Below are positions 26,462 through 37,195 of a stretch of DNA of 64,000 nucleotides, in pieces. The notes beneath the pieces were generated by a model, which was not told where the DNA came from, ran no database searches, and was given only the letters and a program-made list of their open reading frames with translations. The position numbers were made by a program, and so were the translations under genes. This stretch comes from Sphingomonas sp. TDK1 (GTDB taxonomy: Bacteria > Pseudomonadota > Alphaproteobacteria > Sphingomonadales > Sphingomonadaceae). The stretch is taken from positions 124,001-188,000 of the forward strand of contig NZ_LXVY01000005.1 in the NCBI RefSeq assembly GCF_001650735.1, written 5' to 3'. Each line of letters starts with the position of its first letter. Positions within the stretch are counted from its first letter, which is position 1.

Positions 26462-27520
26462 TCAATTGTGGCGGGTACGGTGGAGCGGCTCGGGCGCCAC
26501 GCCGTCGTTGGTAAGCGTGACCGGCTGGATGGTGCCGTCCGGGTTGAAGGTCATGCGATCGATCGCGAGTTCGCGATGCTCGCCCTGCTGGTCGGCGAGC
26601 GGACGGCGGTGATAGGCGATGTACCAGCGATCGGTGCCGGGCACGTTGACCACCGAATGGTGCCCCGCCCCGCGCGCGATCCTAGGGTCTTCCTGCAGGA
26701 TCGTGCCGCGCGGCGTGAACGGGCCCGTCGGGCTGGGCCCGGTCGCATAGGCGACGCGATAGTCGGATCCCGTCCATTCGCCTTCGGACCACATCAGATA
26801 ATAGACCCCCTTGCGCTTGATGACGAAGGAGCCCTCGACATAGCCCGGCGGCGTGATCTCCTTCCAGGTCGAACCATCGGGATAGGGCAGCACGCGGCGC
26901 AGGTCCTTGCTCAGCCGCACCACGTTGCAGTGCCGCCAGCCGCCATAATAGAGATAGACCTGCCCGTCGGTATCGCGGAACACGAAGGGGTCGATCGGCT
27001 GCGCGCCATTGTGGAATCCGCCGATCAACGGCTTGCCGAGCGCGTCGCGGAAGGGGCCGCCGGGCTTGTCGCTGACCGCGAGGCCGATGCCGCCGTGTTC
27101 CTTGTCGCTCTGGATGTCGTTGGCCGAGAAGAACATGTAGTAGCGCCCCTGCGCCTCGATCACCGAGGGCGCCCAGATCGCATAGGCCGCCCAGGAAATC
27201 CGCGTCACATCGAGGACGTGGGGGTGCTTGGTCCAGTGGACGAGATCGGGCGAGGAGAAGGCGTTGAAGAAGGTCTGATAGGCATAGGACGGCCGCACCG
27301 TCTTACGCTGTCTGGCCTGTTGCTGTGCGGAGGTGAAGCGCCGGGTGCGATCGGGCATGCCGTCATCGGCGGAATAGGTGGGGTAGATCCAATATTGCCC
27401 GCCAAACACCCGGATCTCGGGATCGGCATACCAGCCGCGGACGATCGGATTGGACGCGGAGGCGGCAAGCGGCGCCATCAACACCAACAGGGCAAGCGCC
27501 CGGCGGAGCTTCGATCGCAT
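26462..27520 (-). CDS. GH43-like beta-propeller glycosidase
   Basis: 352 aa. Five-bladed beta-propeller hydrolase of the GH43 type. Signal peptide (LLVLMAPLAASA). The three acidic residues of the family are visible: general base in GWYADPEI, pKa-modulating Asp in AQPIDPFVFRD, and general acid in GYVEGSFVIKR. Further family motifs are AYAIWAPSVIEAQGRYYMFF and GAGHHSVVNVPGTDRWYIAYH. GH43 enzymes are usually arabinofuranosidases or xylosidases, so its place with mannosidases suggests a mixed glycan. ATG 27520 has GGGAGA eight bases upstream; its stop lies 26 bases before the start of the next GH92 gene. Confidence 0.88.
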   Translation of the reverse strand: MRSKLRRALALLVLMAPLAASASNPIVRGWYADPEIRVFGGQYWIYPTYSADDGMPDRTRRFTSAQQQARQRKTVRPSYAYQTFFNAFSSPDLVHWTKHPHVLDVTRISWAAYAIWAPSVIEAQGRYYMFFSANDIQSDKEHGGIGLAVSDKPGGPFRDALGKPLIGGFHNGAQPIDPFVFRDTDGQVYLYYGGWRHCNVVRLSKDLRRVLPYPDGSTWKEITPPGYVEGSFVIKRKGVYYLMWSEGEWTGSDYRVAYATGPSPTGPFTPRGTILQEDPRIARGAGHHSVVNVPGTDRWYIAYHRRPLADQQGEHRELAIDRMTFNPDGTIQPVTLTNDGVAPEPLHRTRHN

Positions 27521-27545
27521 GTTCGTCTCCCTGGCGAACCCCGAA

Positions 27546-27582
27546 GAAAAATCGGGCAGAGCGACCGGAGCCGCCCTGCCCG
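27546..27582 (-). terminator. Intrinsic terminator after TonB receptor gene
   Basis: On the minus strand, CGGGCAG and CTGCCCG pair across a 16-base loop (27553-27582) and are followed directly by ATTTTTCTT. It lies just beyond the receptor stop and before the GH43 gene, so it separates or attenuates the receptor transcript from the glycosidase operon. Confidence 0.85.
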
Positions 27583-27594
27583 AGGGGGGCTTGA

Positions 27595-30594
27595 TCAGAA
27601 CTTGTAGGCGACACCCACATAGGCGCGGCGACCGGAATATTGGTTGCCGACGAAACGGGCCGTAGTGTCGTTGCCGAGATGCTGGCGTTGCTCCGACTTG
27701 GTGAGGTTGATCACCGAGGCAGTCAGCTGCAGATTCTCGAAGAAGTTGTACGAGGCGTTGAGGTCGACCTGCTCATACGGGTCCGAATAGACGTTCAGGC
27801 CCGACTGGATGCCGCCGACCTGCTGGCCGCGGCGGTTGTACGAGGCACGCAGCAACAGCTTCTTGTTCTCGTAGAAGACCGAAGCATTGACCTGCGTCTT
27901 CGAGCTGCCGACCAGCGGCGAGTCGCCCACCTTCTTGCCGTTGAGGCTGATCTCCGCGACCGAGGTGTCGTTATAGGTGAAGTTCACCTGCGCGCCGAGA
28001 CCGAAGGGCAAGGTGTGCTGCGCGTACAGTTCGACGCCCTGTGAAACGGCGTTGGAGCCGTTCGCCTGGGTCGAATATTGCTGCACCGTCACGGTGTTGC
28101 CGGCGACCACGCTCTGGACGTCGAGAACCAGCGGTACAATGAAGTCGGACACGTCCTTGCGGAACAGCGTGCCGCCAAGCACCGAACCACGGTGGAAATA
28201 CCATTCCACACCGACGTCATATTGCCAGGCCTTGAACGGCTTCAGGTTGAAATTGCCGCCGCTGCCGAACCAGCCGGGCCGCGCGCCGAACTGCGCACGG
28301 TCATAGACATAGGCGTCCGAATTGAAGGTCAGCGACCGCGAGCCGGCGAGATCGCCATACCCGGGACGCGCGATCACCTTCGATGCCGCGCCACGGAGCA
28401 GCAGGTTCGGTGTCACTTCCCAAGAGATATTGAAGCTCGGCAGGAAGTCCGTGTAGCTCTTCGATTCGTCGTTCGGGCTGAACACTTTCACTTCACGCTG
28501 GGACTGCGGAAGCACCAGGCAGTTGCCGTCGGGACCGACGGGCGGGGGGGTGAACGGATTGCCGTTGGTGTTCTGGCAGTAATCATTCTCGTAATAGATC
28601 ACGTCGGTCGAGACACCCGACTGCTTGGTGCTCACGACGCGCAGACCGAGATTACCGCGGACGTTGTTCACCTTGAAGTTTGCCTGGGCATAGCCGGCCC
28701 AGATCCGCTCCTTGATGTAGTAGCGGTTCTCTGGCTCCGGCACGCGCACCGGGCCGTTATAGGTCTTGTTCAGATAGGCGAGGTAGTTGTCCATGTTGAA
28801 CGCCGGGAAGACGTTCGTCGAGAAGCCGCCGGCGATGTTGCCGATCGGCTGACTCAGAAAGAAAGCCGGCTGCGTCACCGCGGCGCCGGCGGTATCCTGG
28901 TAGCGGATGGTGTTGGCGGCGTCCGAATACCATTCGAAGCGCCCGGTCTGGCGTTCCACCTTGCCCTCGCGCCACTTCGCGCCGACCTGGATCGAATCGA
29001 TGAACGAGTCGAAGTGTCGGGTCAGGTCGATCTGGGCATATTTCTGCTCGATCGCGCTGTTGGTATAGCCGGAGCCGGTGGAACCGAGATCGACCTGCGA
29101 GATGCCCTTCATCAGGTTCTGCTGCACGTCCGGGGAGAACTGCATCGCTACCGACTGGTCGGTAAAGCTCCATTGGCTGAAAAGATTGCCGTTCACGCGG
29201 TTGGCGAGACCGTCGCCAACCACCAGGCGCGGCTTCGCCTGGGCGTAGAACTGGAACGAGGGACCGCCGGTCGCACGGGTCTTGCCGCCGGCGAACGACA
29301 CGGTCAGCCGATCATGCGTATAGTCGCCGTGCAGATCGTAGGTGTTCGAGACGGTCTTCTCCCGTGCGTAATAGCTCTGCATCGCCGGCGTTTCCATGGT
29401 GCAGGGCGATTTGCCGGTCCGGCATCCCGTACCGTCCGTCGGCACCTGAAAGGTAGCCGAAGTCAGCACCGTCCCGCTCTTGTCGAACTTGGCGCCGGTG
29501 AAGAAGTCACCATAGCCCCATTCCGGAATCTTGATGAGGTTGGAGACGTTGTCGCCGTTGAGCTGGAAGCGGAAATAATTGGCGGTCAGGTTGAAGCCCT
29601 CGAACGGCTGCCACTGCGCCGTCGCCTGAATGCCAAGCCGCTTTCGCTTCTCGATCAGCACCGTTTCGTCGACCGACTGCGGCGCCCAATAGCCGTTATA
29701 ATGGGTTCCGCCCTGAGTCGTCACGCCATCGTTCCAGTAGGAGATCGCGTCGTCATTGGCATAGGTCTTGCCGTTGACGTCGGTCGCCTGCTTGGTGTTC
29801 TTTTCGTCCGTCCACCAATGCCAGCTTTCGGTGCTGGCGCTCAGCGTGCGGTTGGTGCGCACCTGATAGGTGGCGCCGAGCAAAAGGCCGAAGGTCTTGT
29901 CCTCGTTGTGCCACGACAAGAGACCCGAGATGCTGGGCTCGACCTTCTTGGTGACGTCCGAATAAGTACCTTCCACCTGCACATTGCCCGACCAGGGCTT
30001 CAGATCGAACGGGCGGCGCGTGTGGTTGATGATCACGCCGCCAACGCCGCCCTCATCGAGCCGCGCTTCGGAGGACTTGAACACCTCGACGCTGCCGATA
30101 AGGTTCGCGGGGAGCAGCAGATAGTTGAAGCTGCGCGAAGGATCGCCCGAGTCCGCCGAAGCGATGAAGTTGCCGTTGAGTTCGGTCAGCGTGAGGTCGG
30201 AGCTGAGGCCACGGATGCTTACCCGGCTGCCTTCGCCGCCGTCGCGCTCGATCACCACGCCCGGCACGCGCTGCAGCGCATCGGCGACATTCTTGTCCGG
30301 AAACTTGCCGACGTCCTCGGCAGTGATCACATCGACGAACGCATTGGCGTCGCGCTTCTGCGTCAGGCTCGCCTCGATCGAGGCGCGATAGCCGGTGACC
30401 ACGATGTCGCCGTCGGCGTCGCCCGGCGCGGCGTTCTGCGGCGCTGCGCTGTTGCCGGCCTGCGGCTGGGTCGTCGCGGCCTGCGCGAAAGCGAGCCCCG
30501 GCAACGCGGCAACTAGGCTGGTGCCCAGCATCAGCTGGCACAGCAGACGCTGGCGCGCGGAGGCCGACGAACGGACTAGATTGTCGTGCGACAC
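27595..30594 (-). CDS. TonB-dependent receptor, TIGR01782 (Xanthomonas/Caulobacter) type
   Basis: 999-aa outer-membrane transporter. GTG start at 30594 with AGAAGG four bases upstream. Signal peptide to about residue 38 (LPGLAFAQA), then a plug with the class-typical strings GYRASIEASLTQKRDANAFV, VITAEDVGKFPDKNVADALQ, RVPGVVIERDGGEGSRVSIR and GLSSDLTLTELNG. The barrel ends in GRRAYVGVAYKF. This class usually imports plant- or microbe-derived oligosaccharides in sphingomonads. It opens the mannosidase locus, has its own terminator, and a LacI-type operator lies 185 bases upstream. Confidence 0.92.
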   Translation of the reverse strand: MSHDNLVRSSASARQRLLCQLMLGTSLVAALPGLAFAQAATTQPQAGNSAAPQNAAPGDADGDIVVTGYRASIEASLTQKRDANAFVDVITAEDVGKFPDKNVADALQRVPGVVIERDGGEGSRVSIRGLSSDLTLTELNGNFIASADSGDPSRSFNYLLLPANLIGSVEVFKSSEARLDEGGVGGVIINHTRRPFDLKPWSGNVQVEGTYSDVTKKVEPSISGLLSWHNEDKTFGLLLGATYQVRTNRTLSASTESWHWWTDEKNTKQATDVNGKTYANDDAISYWNDGVTTQGGTHYNGYWAPQSVDETVLIEKRKRLGIQATAQWQPFEGFNLTANYFRFQLNGDNVSNLIKIPEWGYGDFFTGAKFDKSGTVLTSATFQVPTDGTGCRTGKSPCTMETPAMQSYYAREKTVSNTYDLHGDYTHDRLTVSFAGGKTRATGGPSFQFYAQAKPRLVVGDGLANRVNGNLFSQWSFTDQSVAMQFSPDVQQNLMKGISQVDLGSTGSGYTNSAIEQKYAQIDLTRHFDSFIDSIQVGAKWREGKVERQTGRFEWYSDAANTIRYQDTAGAAVTQPAFFLSQPIGNIAGGFSTNVFPAFNMDNYLAYLNKTYNGPVRVPEPENRYYIKERIWAGYAQANFKVNNVRGNLGLRVVSTKQSGVSTDVIYYENDYCQNTNGNPFTPPPVGPDGNCLVLPQSQREVKVFSPNDESKSYTDFLPSFNISWEVTPNLLLRGAASKVIARPGYGDLAGSRSLTFNSDAYVYDRAQFGARPGWFGSGGNFNLKPFKAWQYDVGVEWYFHRGSVLGGTLFRKDVSDFIVPLVLDVQSVVAGNTVTVQQYSTQANGSNAVSQGVELYAQHTLPFGLGAQVNFTYNDTSVAEISLNGKKVGDSPLVGSSKTQVNASVFYENKKLLLRASYNRRGQQVGGIQSGLNVYSDPYEQVDLNASYNFFENLQLTASVINLTKSEQRQHLGNDTTARFVGNQYSGRRAYVGVAYKF

Positions 30595-30778
30595 GATCCT
30601 TCTCCCTGCTTGACCTTAGGGGCCCCAAGCACCTCACGGATTCTTCTGACCGCGCTGTCACAAAGACGTTCGCAGCTCTTGTGAGAGAGGTTTCGCAATA
30701 GAAAAACAAATTGTCAATTAAATGAGGCCGCGCGATTGTGGATTTTCAGCAACGGGGCGCAACAAACAGCTTTTGCTG

Positions 30779-30792
30779 TGCAAACGTTGTCA
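30779..30792. promoter_or_regulatory. LacI/GalR-type operator upstream of TonB receptor
   Basis: TGCAAACGTTGTCA, a near-perfect palindrome with the central CG typical of LacI-family sites (half-sites TGCAAAC and TGACAAC agree at six of seven positions). It lies in the 394-base gap between the receptor gene and kdpE, with no other gene to serve except the receptor. No LacI gene is in the window. The rest of the gap (30595-30988) has no supported gene. Confidence 0.5.
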
Positions 30793-30988
30793 CAATCGTG
30801 CGGTCGGGCAAGAATTAGACGACAAGAATGAAGGTAAGGCTCGCCTTATCCTCCTCGTAAGGGGCAGGCCTGGCCGCGGACGGGGAGGCAACACGACGGC
30901 CAGTTGCTCGCTGACTTCTCCCTGGGGCGCTTCCGGCGCCATCTTCCCCTGGCGCGAGAGGAAACACTGCTCGGCGTGCTCGGGGGGT

Positions 30989-31675
30989 TTATGCCATTAC
31001 CAGCCGGTATCCGACTCCAGGCTCGTTTAGGATCAGCCGTGGCCGGCTTGCGTCCTCCTCCAGCTTCTGTCGCAGGTTGCGCACCACGATCCGGAGATAA
31101 TCGAGCTGCTGGACATGCGCCGGCCCCCACACGTCGCGAAGCAGCTGGCCATGGGCGATGACACGATCCGGATGCGCAGCGAGCAGCGCCAGCACGCCAT
31201 ATTCCTTGGGCGCGAGGTGTACGACCTCGCCCGCCCGGCGGACGCGGCGATGGGCCAGGTCGATCTCGATATTGCCGATCGTCAGCTGCTCCCGCTCTGC
31301 CGTGCCGGCAAGGCGGTGGCGGAGCGCAGTACGGAGACGGGCGAGCAGTTCCTCGGTATCGAACGGCTTGGTGCAGTAATCGTCGGCGCCGAGATCCAGC
31401 GCGGCCACCTTCTCGCTGGTTTCGGTACGGGCAGAGACGACGATCACCGCCGCCCCGCCCGCCTTGGCCTGCTGGATCAGCTCGATGCCGTCGCGGTCGG
31501 GCAGGCCGAGGTCGAGCAGCACGGCGTCGGGCTTGTCGATGCCGAAGGCGGCGATGGCCTCGCGCGCCGTCGCCGCCTCGATCACCTGGTGGTCTGCGCG
31601 GGTAAGCGCCCCGCGCAGCAGCCGCCGGATATGGCTGTCGTCCTCGACGATCAGGACCTTGGTTGCGCTCGCCAT
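30989..31675 (-). CDS. kdpE: KdpE response regulator
   Basis: 228 aa, OmpR-type regulator that activates the kdp operon when phosphorylated by KdpD. Receiver domain (about 1-120) with acidic pocket VEDD, phospho-acceptor Asp in DAVLLDLGLPDRDG and Lys in CTKPFDTEELLARL. C-terminal winged helix with HLAPKEYGVLALLAAHPDRV and VVRNLRQKLEED. Start eight bases after the kdpC stop, so it closes the structural operon and is not paired with kdpD, which lies divergently about 5.5 kb away. Confidence 0.95.
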   Translation of the reverse strand: MASATKVLIVEDDSHIRRLLRGALTRADHQVIEAATAREAIAAFGIDKPDAVLLDLGLPDRDGIELIQQAKAGGAAVIVVSARTETSEKVAALDLGADDYCTKPFDTEELLARLRTALRHRLAGTAEREQLTIGNIEIDLAHRRVRRAGEVVHLAPKEYGVLALLAAHPDRVIAHGQLLRDVWGPAHVQQLDYLRIVVRNLRQKLEEDASRPRLILNEPGVGYRLVMA

Positions 31676-31683
31676 GGCTTGGC

Positions 31684-32256
31684 TTAGCGAGCGCCGCCCT
31701 GCCGGTCGAGCGCGAGATTGAGCGCGAGCACGTTGACCCGCGGCTCGCCGACCAGCCCGAGCAGGGGCCCCTGCACGTTCGCCTCGACCAGCTGCGCGAC
31801 GCGGTCGGGCGCGATGCCCCGCGCCTTGGCGACGCGTGCGATCTGGAAACGCGCCGCTTCGGGGCTGATCTCGGGGTCGAGGCCCGAGCCCGACGCCTGG
31901 AGCAGGTCGGCCGGCGCATCGGCACCCAGCCGCTTCTGGTCGGCGGTCACCCGGTCGACCAGCTTCTTCGAGGCCGGCCCGAGGTTGGAGCCGCTCGAGG
32001 CGAGCGCGTCATAGCCATTGCCCGCCGCGGAGGGACGGCCCTGGAAATAGCGGTCGCCGGCGAAGCCCTGGCCGAGCAGCATCGAGCCGCGCAGCTTGCC
32101 GGCATCGTCGCGCACCAGCGAGCCATTGGCCTGCGCCGGGAACAGCAGCTGCCCCGCGCCGGTCACCACCAGCGGATAGACGATCCCCAGCAACGCGGCG
32201 AAGATCAGCGTGAACAGAAGCGTGGGGCGGAGGCCGGAAACGAGATCGGAACGCAT
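31684..32256 (-). CDS. kdpC: Potassium-transporting ATPase subunit C
   Basis: 190 aa, the accessory subunit that stabilises nucleotide binding of KdpB and is essential for the KdpFABC pump. One N-terminal membrane helix (LRPTLLFTLIFAALLGIVYP), then a periplasmic domain with the conserved RPSAAGNGYDALASSGSNLG and ISPEAARFQIARVAKARG. ATG 32256 has a strong AGGAGG site; the in-frame extension to 32307 lies over the end of the preceding gene. Family length is normal. Confidence 0.95.
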   Translation of the reverse strand: MRSDLVSGLRPTLLFTLIFAALLGIVYPLVVTGAGQLLFPAQANGSLVRDDAGKLRGSMLLGQGFAGDRYFQGRPSAAGNGYDALASSGSNLGPASKKLVDRVTADQKRLGADAPADLLQASGSGLDPEISPEAARFQIARVAKARGIAPDRVAQLVEANVQGPLLGLVGEPRVNVLALNLALDRQGGAR

Positions 32257-32269
32257 GGCGATATCCTCC

Positions 32270-33094
32270 TCAGAAGCGCGTGGAGACGCCCAGATAGACC
32301 TGGGCATCGGGGGTGGCCTGGTTCAGGCCGAAATTGGCGCCGAGATCGAGCTGCAGCGTCGGGCGCAGCAGATAGGTCGCGGCGATGTCGGCGGAGGTCT
32401 GGGTGACATAGGCCGCCGGGTCGAAATTCCGCGCGACCCAGAACTCGCCGATCAGCGTGAACTTCGAGGTGACCGCCTTGCCCAGATTGGCGGTGCCGAC
32501 CAGCTGCGCATGGTGGCCATGCCCGTCGCTGTCGGCGAGGATGTCGCCTTCGGGACCGAAGGTGAGCGTGAAGCCCTTGGGCAGCGCGATGTTGATCGGC
32601 ACGGCGACGCCCCCCTCCGTCTGGCCGTTGCCGATCCCCGTCTTGGCGGTGGGGATCTTCACGAAGGGCAGCAGCGCGATCTGCACCTGCCCCGCCGGAT
32701 TGGTGAGCCGCTGCTTCAGCCGCAGCGTGAGGTCGCCGACGCCGTGCAGCGTCTGCGTGCCCTCGGCGGTGCGGGTGCGCACCGTTGCATAGGGCGCGAT
32801 GCTGGCCTCGATGTCGGTCGAGCCGGTCAGGCCGACTTTCAGCGTCGGGTTGGTGTAGAGGATGGTGTCGACACGGGTGTCGCCGGCATCGGTGCGGGTC
32901 CAGTTGCCGATGTCGGTCTCCAGCTGGACCATGCCCTGCGGCACGGTGCAGGCGAAGTTCGACTTGGTCGGGCGGTCGGTGCACAGCGCCGGCGCCGAGA
33001 GCGCTGCCGCCGGGGCGGCAGGCACGCTGTCCTGCGCGAAGGCCGGAGCGGCAACGACGGTGAGCGACGCGAACGAAAGAAACGTACGGAACAT
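32270..33094 (-). CDS. Outer-membrane beta-barrel transporter-like protein inside the kdp operon
   Basis: 274 aa. Signal peptide to about residue 21 (VVAAPAFAQ). The rest alternates polar and hydrophobic residues as in outer-membrane barrels and ends in aromatic Phe (YLGVSTRF). It resembles the putative outer-membrane channel family related to proteins of phenol-degradation loci (ALPKGFTLTFGPEGDILAD, LVGTANLGKAVTSKFTLIGE). It starts 14 bases after kdpB and ends 13 bases before kdpC, so it is a true member of the operon. A role as an outer-membrane potassium or cation channel is an inference from position only. A His-rich GHGHHAQ loop is present. Confidence 0.75.
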   Translation of the reverse strand: MFRTFLSFASLTVVAAPAFAQDSVPAAPAAALSAPALCTDRPTKSNFACTVPQGMVQLETDIGNWTRTDAGDTRVDTILYTNPTLKVGLTGSTDIEASIAPYATVRTRTAEGTQTLHGVGDLTLRLKQRLTNPAGQVQIALLPFVKIPTAKTGIGNGQTEGGVAVPINIALPKGFTLTFGPEGDILADSDGHGHHAQLVGTANLGKAVTSKFTLIGEFWVARNFDPAAYVTQTSADIAATYLLRPTLQLDLGANFGLNQATPDAQVYLGVSTRF

Positions 33095-33108
33095 GGTGGT
33101 TCAGATCC

Positions 33109-35127
<2,019 letters not shown>

Positions 35128-35139
35128 TGCTTGTCGTCC

Positions 35140-36843
35140 TCAGAAGAGCTGGCCGCGGAGCAGCGTGACGTGATCGGCGATCGGCCCCAGCGCCAGGCTC
35201 GGCAGGAAGGTGAGCCCGCCCAGGATCAGGATGATGCCGACGAGCAGCCCCACCCACAGCACGCCCGTGGTCGGGAAGGCGCCGACGCCGCCGGCCACCT
35301 GCTTCTTGGCGGCGAGGCTGCCGGCGATCGCCAGCACCGGCACGATCACGAAGAAGCGGCCGAGCCACATCGCGATGCCGAGCATGGCGTTGTAGAAAGG
35401 CGTGTTCGCGGAGAGGCCGGCAAAGGCCGAGCCGTTGTTGCCGGTCGCGGAGGTGAAGGCGTAGAGAATCTCGGAGAAGCCGTGCGGGCCGTTATTGGCG
35501 ATGCCTGCAAGGCCAGCCGGCAGCACCGAGGCGAGCGCAGCGCCGCCCAGGATGCACAGCGGCAGCACCGCGACGGCGAGCACCGCCAGCTTCACTTCGC
35601 GCGCCTCGATCTTCTTGCCGACATATTCGGGCGTGCGCCCCACCATCAGCCCGGCGACGAACACCGAGAGGATGGCGAACAGCAGGAAGCCGTAGATGCC
35701 TGCGCCCACGCCGCCGACGACGATCTCGCCGAGCTGGATGTTGAATAGCGGGATCAGGCCGCCGAGCGCGGTGAAGCTGTCATGCATCGCGTTGACCGCG
35801 CCACACGAGGCTGCCGTGGTGACGACCGCGAACAGCGAACTGGCGACGATGCCGAAGCGGGTTTCCTTGCCCTCCATGTTCGCACCGGCGACATGGAGCG
35901 CGTGGAGCGCCGGGTTGCCGGCGGACTCCGCCGCATAGGTCACCGCCACGCCGCCGAGGAACAGCACCGCCATCGCGGCGAGGATCGCCCAGCCCTGGCG
36001 GGTGTCGCCCACCGCCTTGCCGAAGGTCCAGGTGAGGCCGACGCCGACGAGGAAGATCGACAGCATCTGCACGAGGTTGGTCAGCGCGGTCGGGTTCTCG
36101 AACGGATGCGCGGAGTTGGCGTTGAAGAAGCCGCCACCATTGGTGCCGAGCATCTTGATCGCTTCCTGGCTGGCCACCGGGCCCAGCACGATCGTCTGGC
36201 GCGCGCCTTCCAGCGTGGTCGCGTCGACGCTGCTGGCCAGCGTCTGCGGCACGCCGCTCGCGACGAGGAACAGCGCATAGACGAGGCAGGCCGGTATCAG
36301 CAGGTACAGCGTCACGCGGGTGAAATCGGCCCAGAAATTGCCGATGCCGCGCGCTTCCTTGCGGGCGAAACCACGGAACAGCGCGAAGGCGATGGCGATG
36401 CCGGTCGCAGCGGACGTGAAGTTGTGGAGCGTCAGCCCCAGCGCCTGTGACAGGTTGGACAGCGTCGATTCGCCCGCATAGCCCTGCCAGTTGGTGTTGG
36501 TGGCGAAGCTGATCGCGGTGTTGAACGCGCCATCCGCGCCCATGCCGGCCAGGCCGCGCGGGTTCCACGGCAGCACCGCCTGCAGGCGCAGCACCGCATA
36601 GGTGAGCAGCGCGAGCGCGAGGTTGAACAGGATCAGGTGCAGCGCATAGGTGCGCCAGCCCTGCTCGGCGTTCGGATCGATACCGGTGATGCGGTAGATG
36701 CCGCGCTCGACGGGGCCGAGCACGCGGTGGAGGGGGGTGCGACGGCCTTCGTAGAGCGCGAAGAGCCACAGGCCCATCGGCTTTGCGGCGGCCGCCAGGA
36801 TGGCGACGAACAGGGCGATGAAGCCCCAGCCTTGGAGTGTCAT
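35140..36843 (-). CDS. kdpA: Potassium-transporting ATPase subunit A
   Basis: 567 aa, the potassium-channel-like subunit. Ten or so membrane segments with four pore-loop repeats; selectivity-filter glycines are visible, for example in [20 protein letters not shown], in [15 protein letters not shown] and in [14 protein letters not shown]. Length is normal for the family. ATG 36843 begins 10 bases after the end of kdpF. Confidence 0.97.
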   Translation of the reverse strand: MTLQGWGFIALFVAILAAAAKPMGLWLFALYEGRRTPLHRVLGPVERGIYRITGIDPNAEQGWRTYALHLILFNLALALLTYAVLRLQAVLPWNPRGLAGMGADGAFNTAISFATNTNWQGYAGESTLSNLSQALGLTLHNFTSAATGIAIAFALFRGFARKEARGIGNFWADFTRVTLYLLIPACLVYALFLVASGVPQTLASSVDATTLEGARQTIVLGPVASQEAIKMLGTNGGGFFNANSAHPFENPTALTNLVQMLSIFLVGVGLTWTFGKAVGDTRQGWAILAAMAVLFLGGVAVTYAAESAGNPALHALHVAGANMEGKETRFGIVASSLFAVVTTAASCGAVNAMHDSFTALGGLIPLFNIQLGEIVVGGVGAGIYGFLLFAILSVFVAGLMVGRTPEYVGKKIEAREVKLAVLAVAVLPLCILGGAALASVLPAGLAGIANNGPHGFSEILYAFTSATGNNGSAFAGLSANTPFYNAMLGIAMWLGRFFVIVPVLAIAGSLAAKKQVAGGVGAFPTTGVLWVGLLVGIILILGGLTFLPSLALGPIADHVTLLRGQLF

Positions 36844-36853
36844 GCGGCCCTCC

Positions 36854-36943
36854 TCAGAAACGCTCGGGCCGCAGGAGCACCGCGACCAGATAAATGAGAA
36901 GTGCGAGCGCGGTCGCGCCGGCGAGCATCAGGTGCAGGCTCAT
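36854..36943 (-). CDS. kdpF: KdpF small membrane subunit
   Basis: 29-aa single-helix peptide ([20 protein letters not shown], ending AVLLRPERF) that stabilises the KdpABC complex; the terminal RPE-F motif is typical. It begins four bases after the stop of a 27-aa open frame and ends 10 bases before kdpA. Too short for routine gene calling. Confidence 0.92.
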   Translation of the reverse strand: MSLHLMLAGATALALLIYLVAVLLRPERF

Positions 36944-36947
36944 GCGC

Positions 36948-37031
36948 TCAGGCCTTCACACAGAGCTGGACAAAGGCCAGCGTAAGCAGAAAAAGCCCGC
37001 CGAGCGCGGCGAGCCAGAGAATGTCGGACAT
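36948..37031 (-). CDS. 27-aa membrane peptide at head of kdp operon
   Basis: Reads MSDILWLAALGGLFLLTLAF followed by VQLCVKA. One hydrophobic helix with a short cytoplasmic tail ending in Cys-Val-Lys-Ala. Similar miniproteins of the form M--L---LT-ALF-L-L--V-LC- occur directly before kdpF in other proteobacteria, usually unannotated. It lies four bases before kdpF and shares the promoter region with divergent kdpD. A pump-associated or regulatory role is inferred. Confidence 0.7.
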   Translation of the reverse strand: MSDILWLAALGGLFLLTLAFVQLCVKA

Positions 37032-37195
37032 GGGGTTGGCCCTTGTTTGCGCCGCCAGGTGGCGGCCTTGGGCGCGATCTAGGTCCGCTGGCCGTTAAGC
37101 TTCGACGGCGAAAGCCAGCCCGCGGCATTAAGATTCCATATAGCCGGACGGTCCGCCGTGGCGCCGGGCGGGCGGGCGCACTACCAAGGGCTGCG
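37032..37195. promoter_or_regulatory. Divergent promoter region of kdp operon and kdpD
   Basis: 164 bases between the 27-aa peptide gene and kdpD. It contains an inverted repeat GCCGCCA-ggt-GGCGGC near 37049-37066 and the only AT-rich patch (37122-37145, with TTAAGATTCCATATAG). KdpE would be expected to bind here, but I could not identify a clear site. Confidence 0.4.

Noticed and set aside
24021..26612. 863-codon plus-strand frame over the second GH92
   Set aside because: Antisense shadow; GH92 motifs on the other strand are unmistakable.
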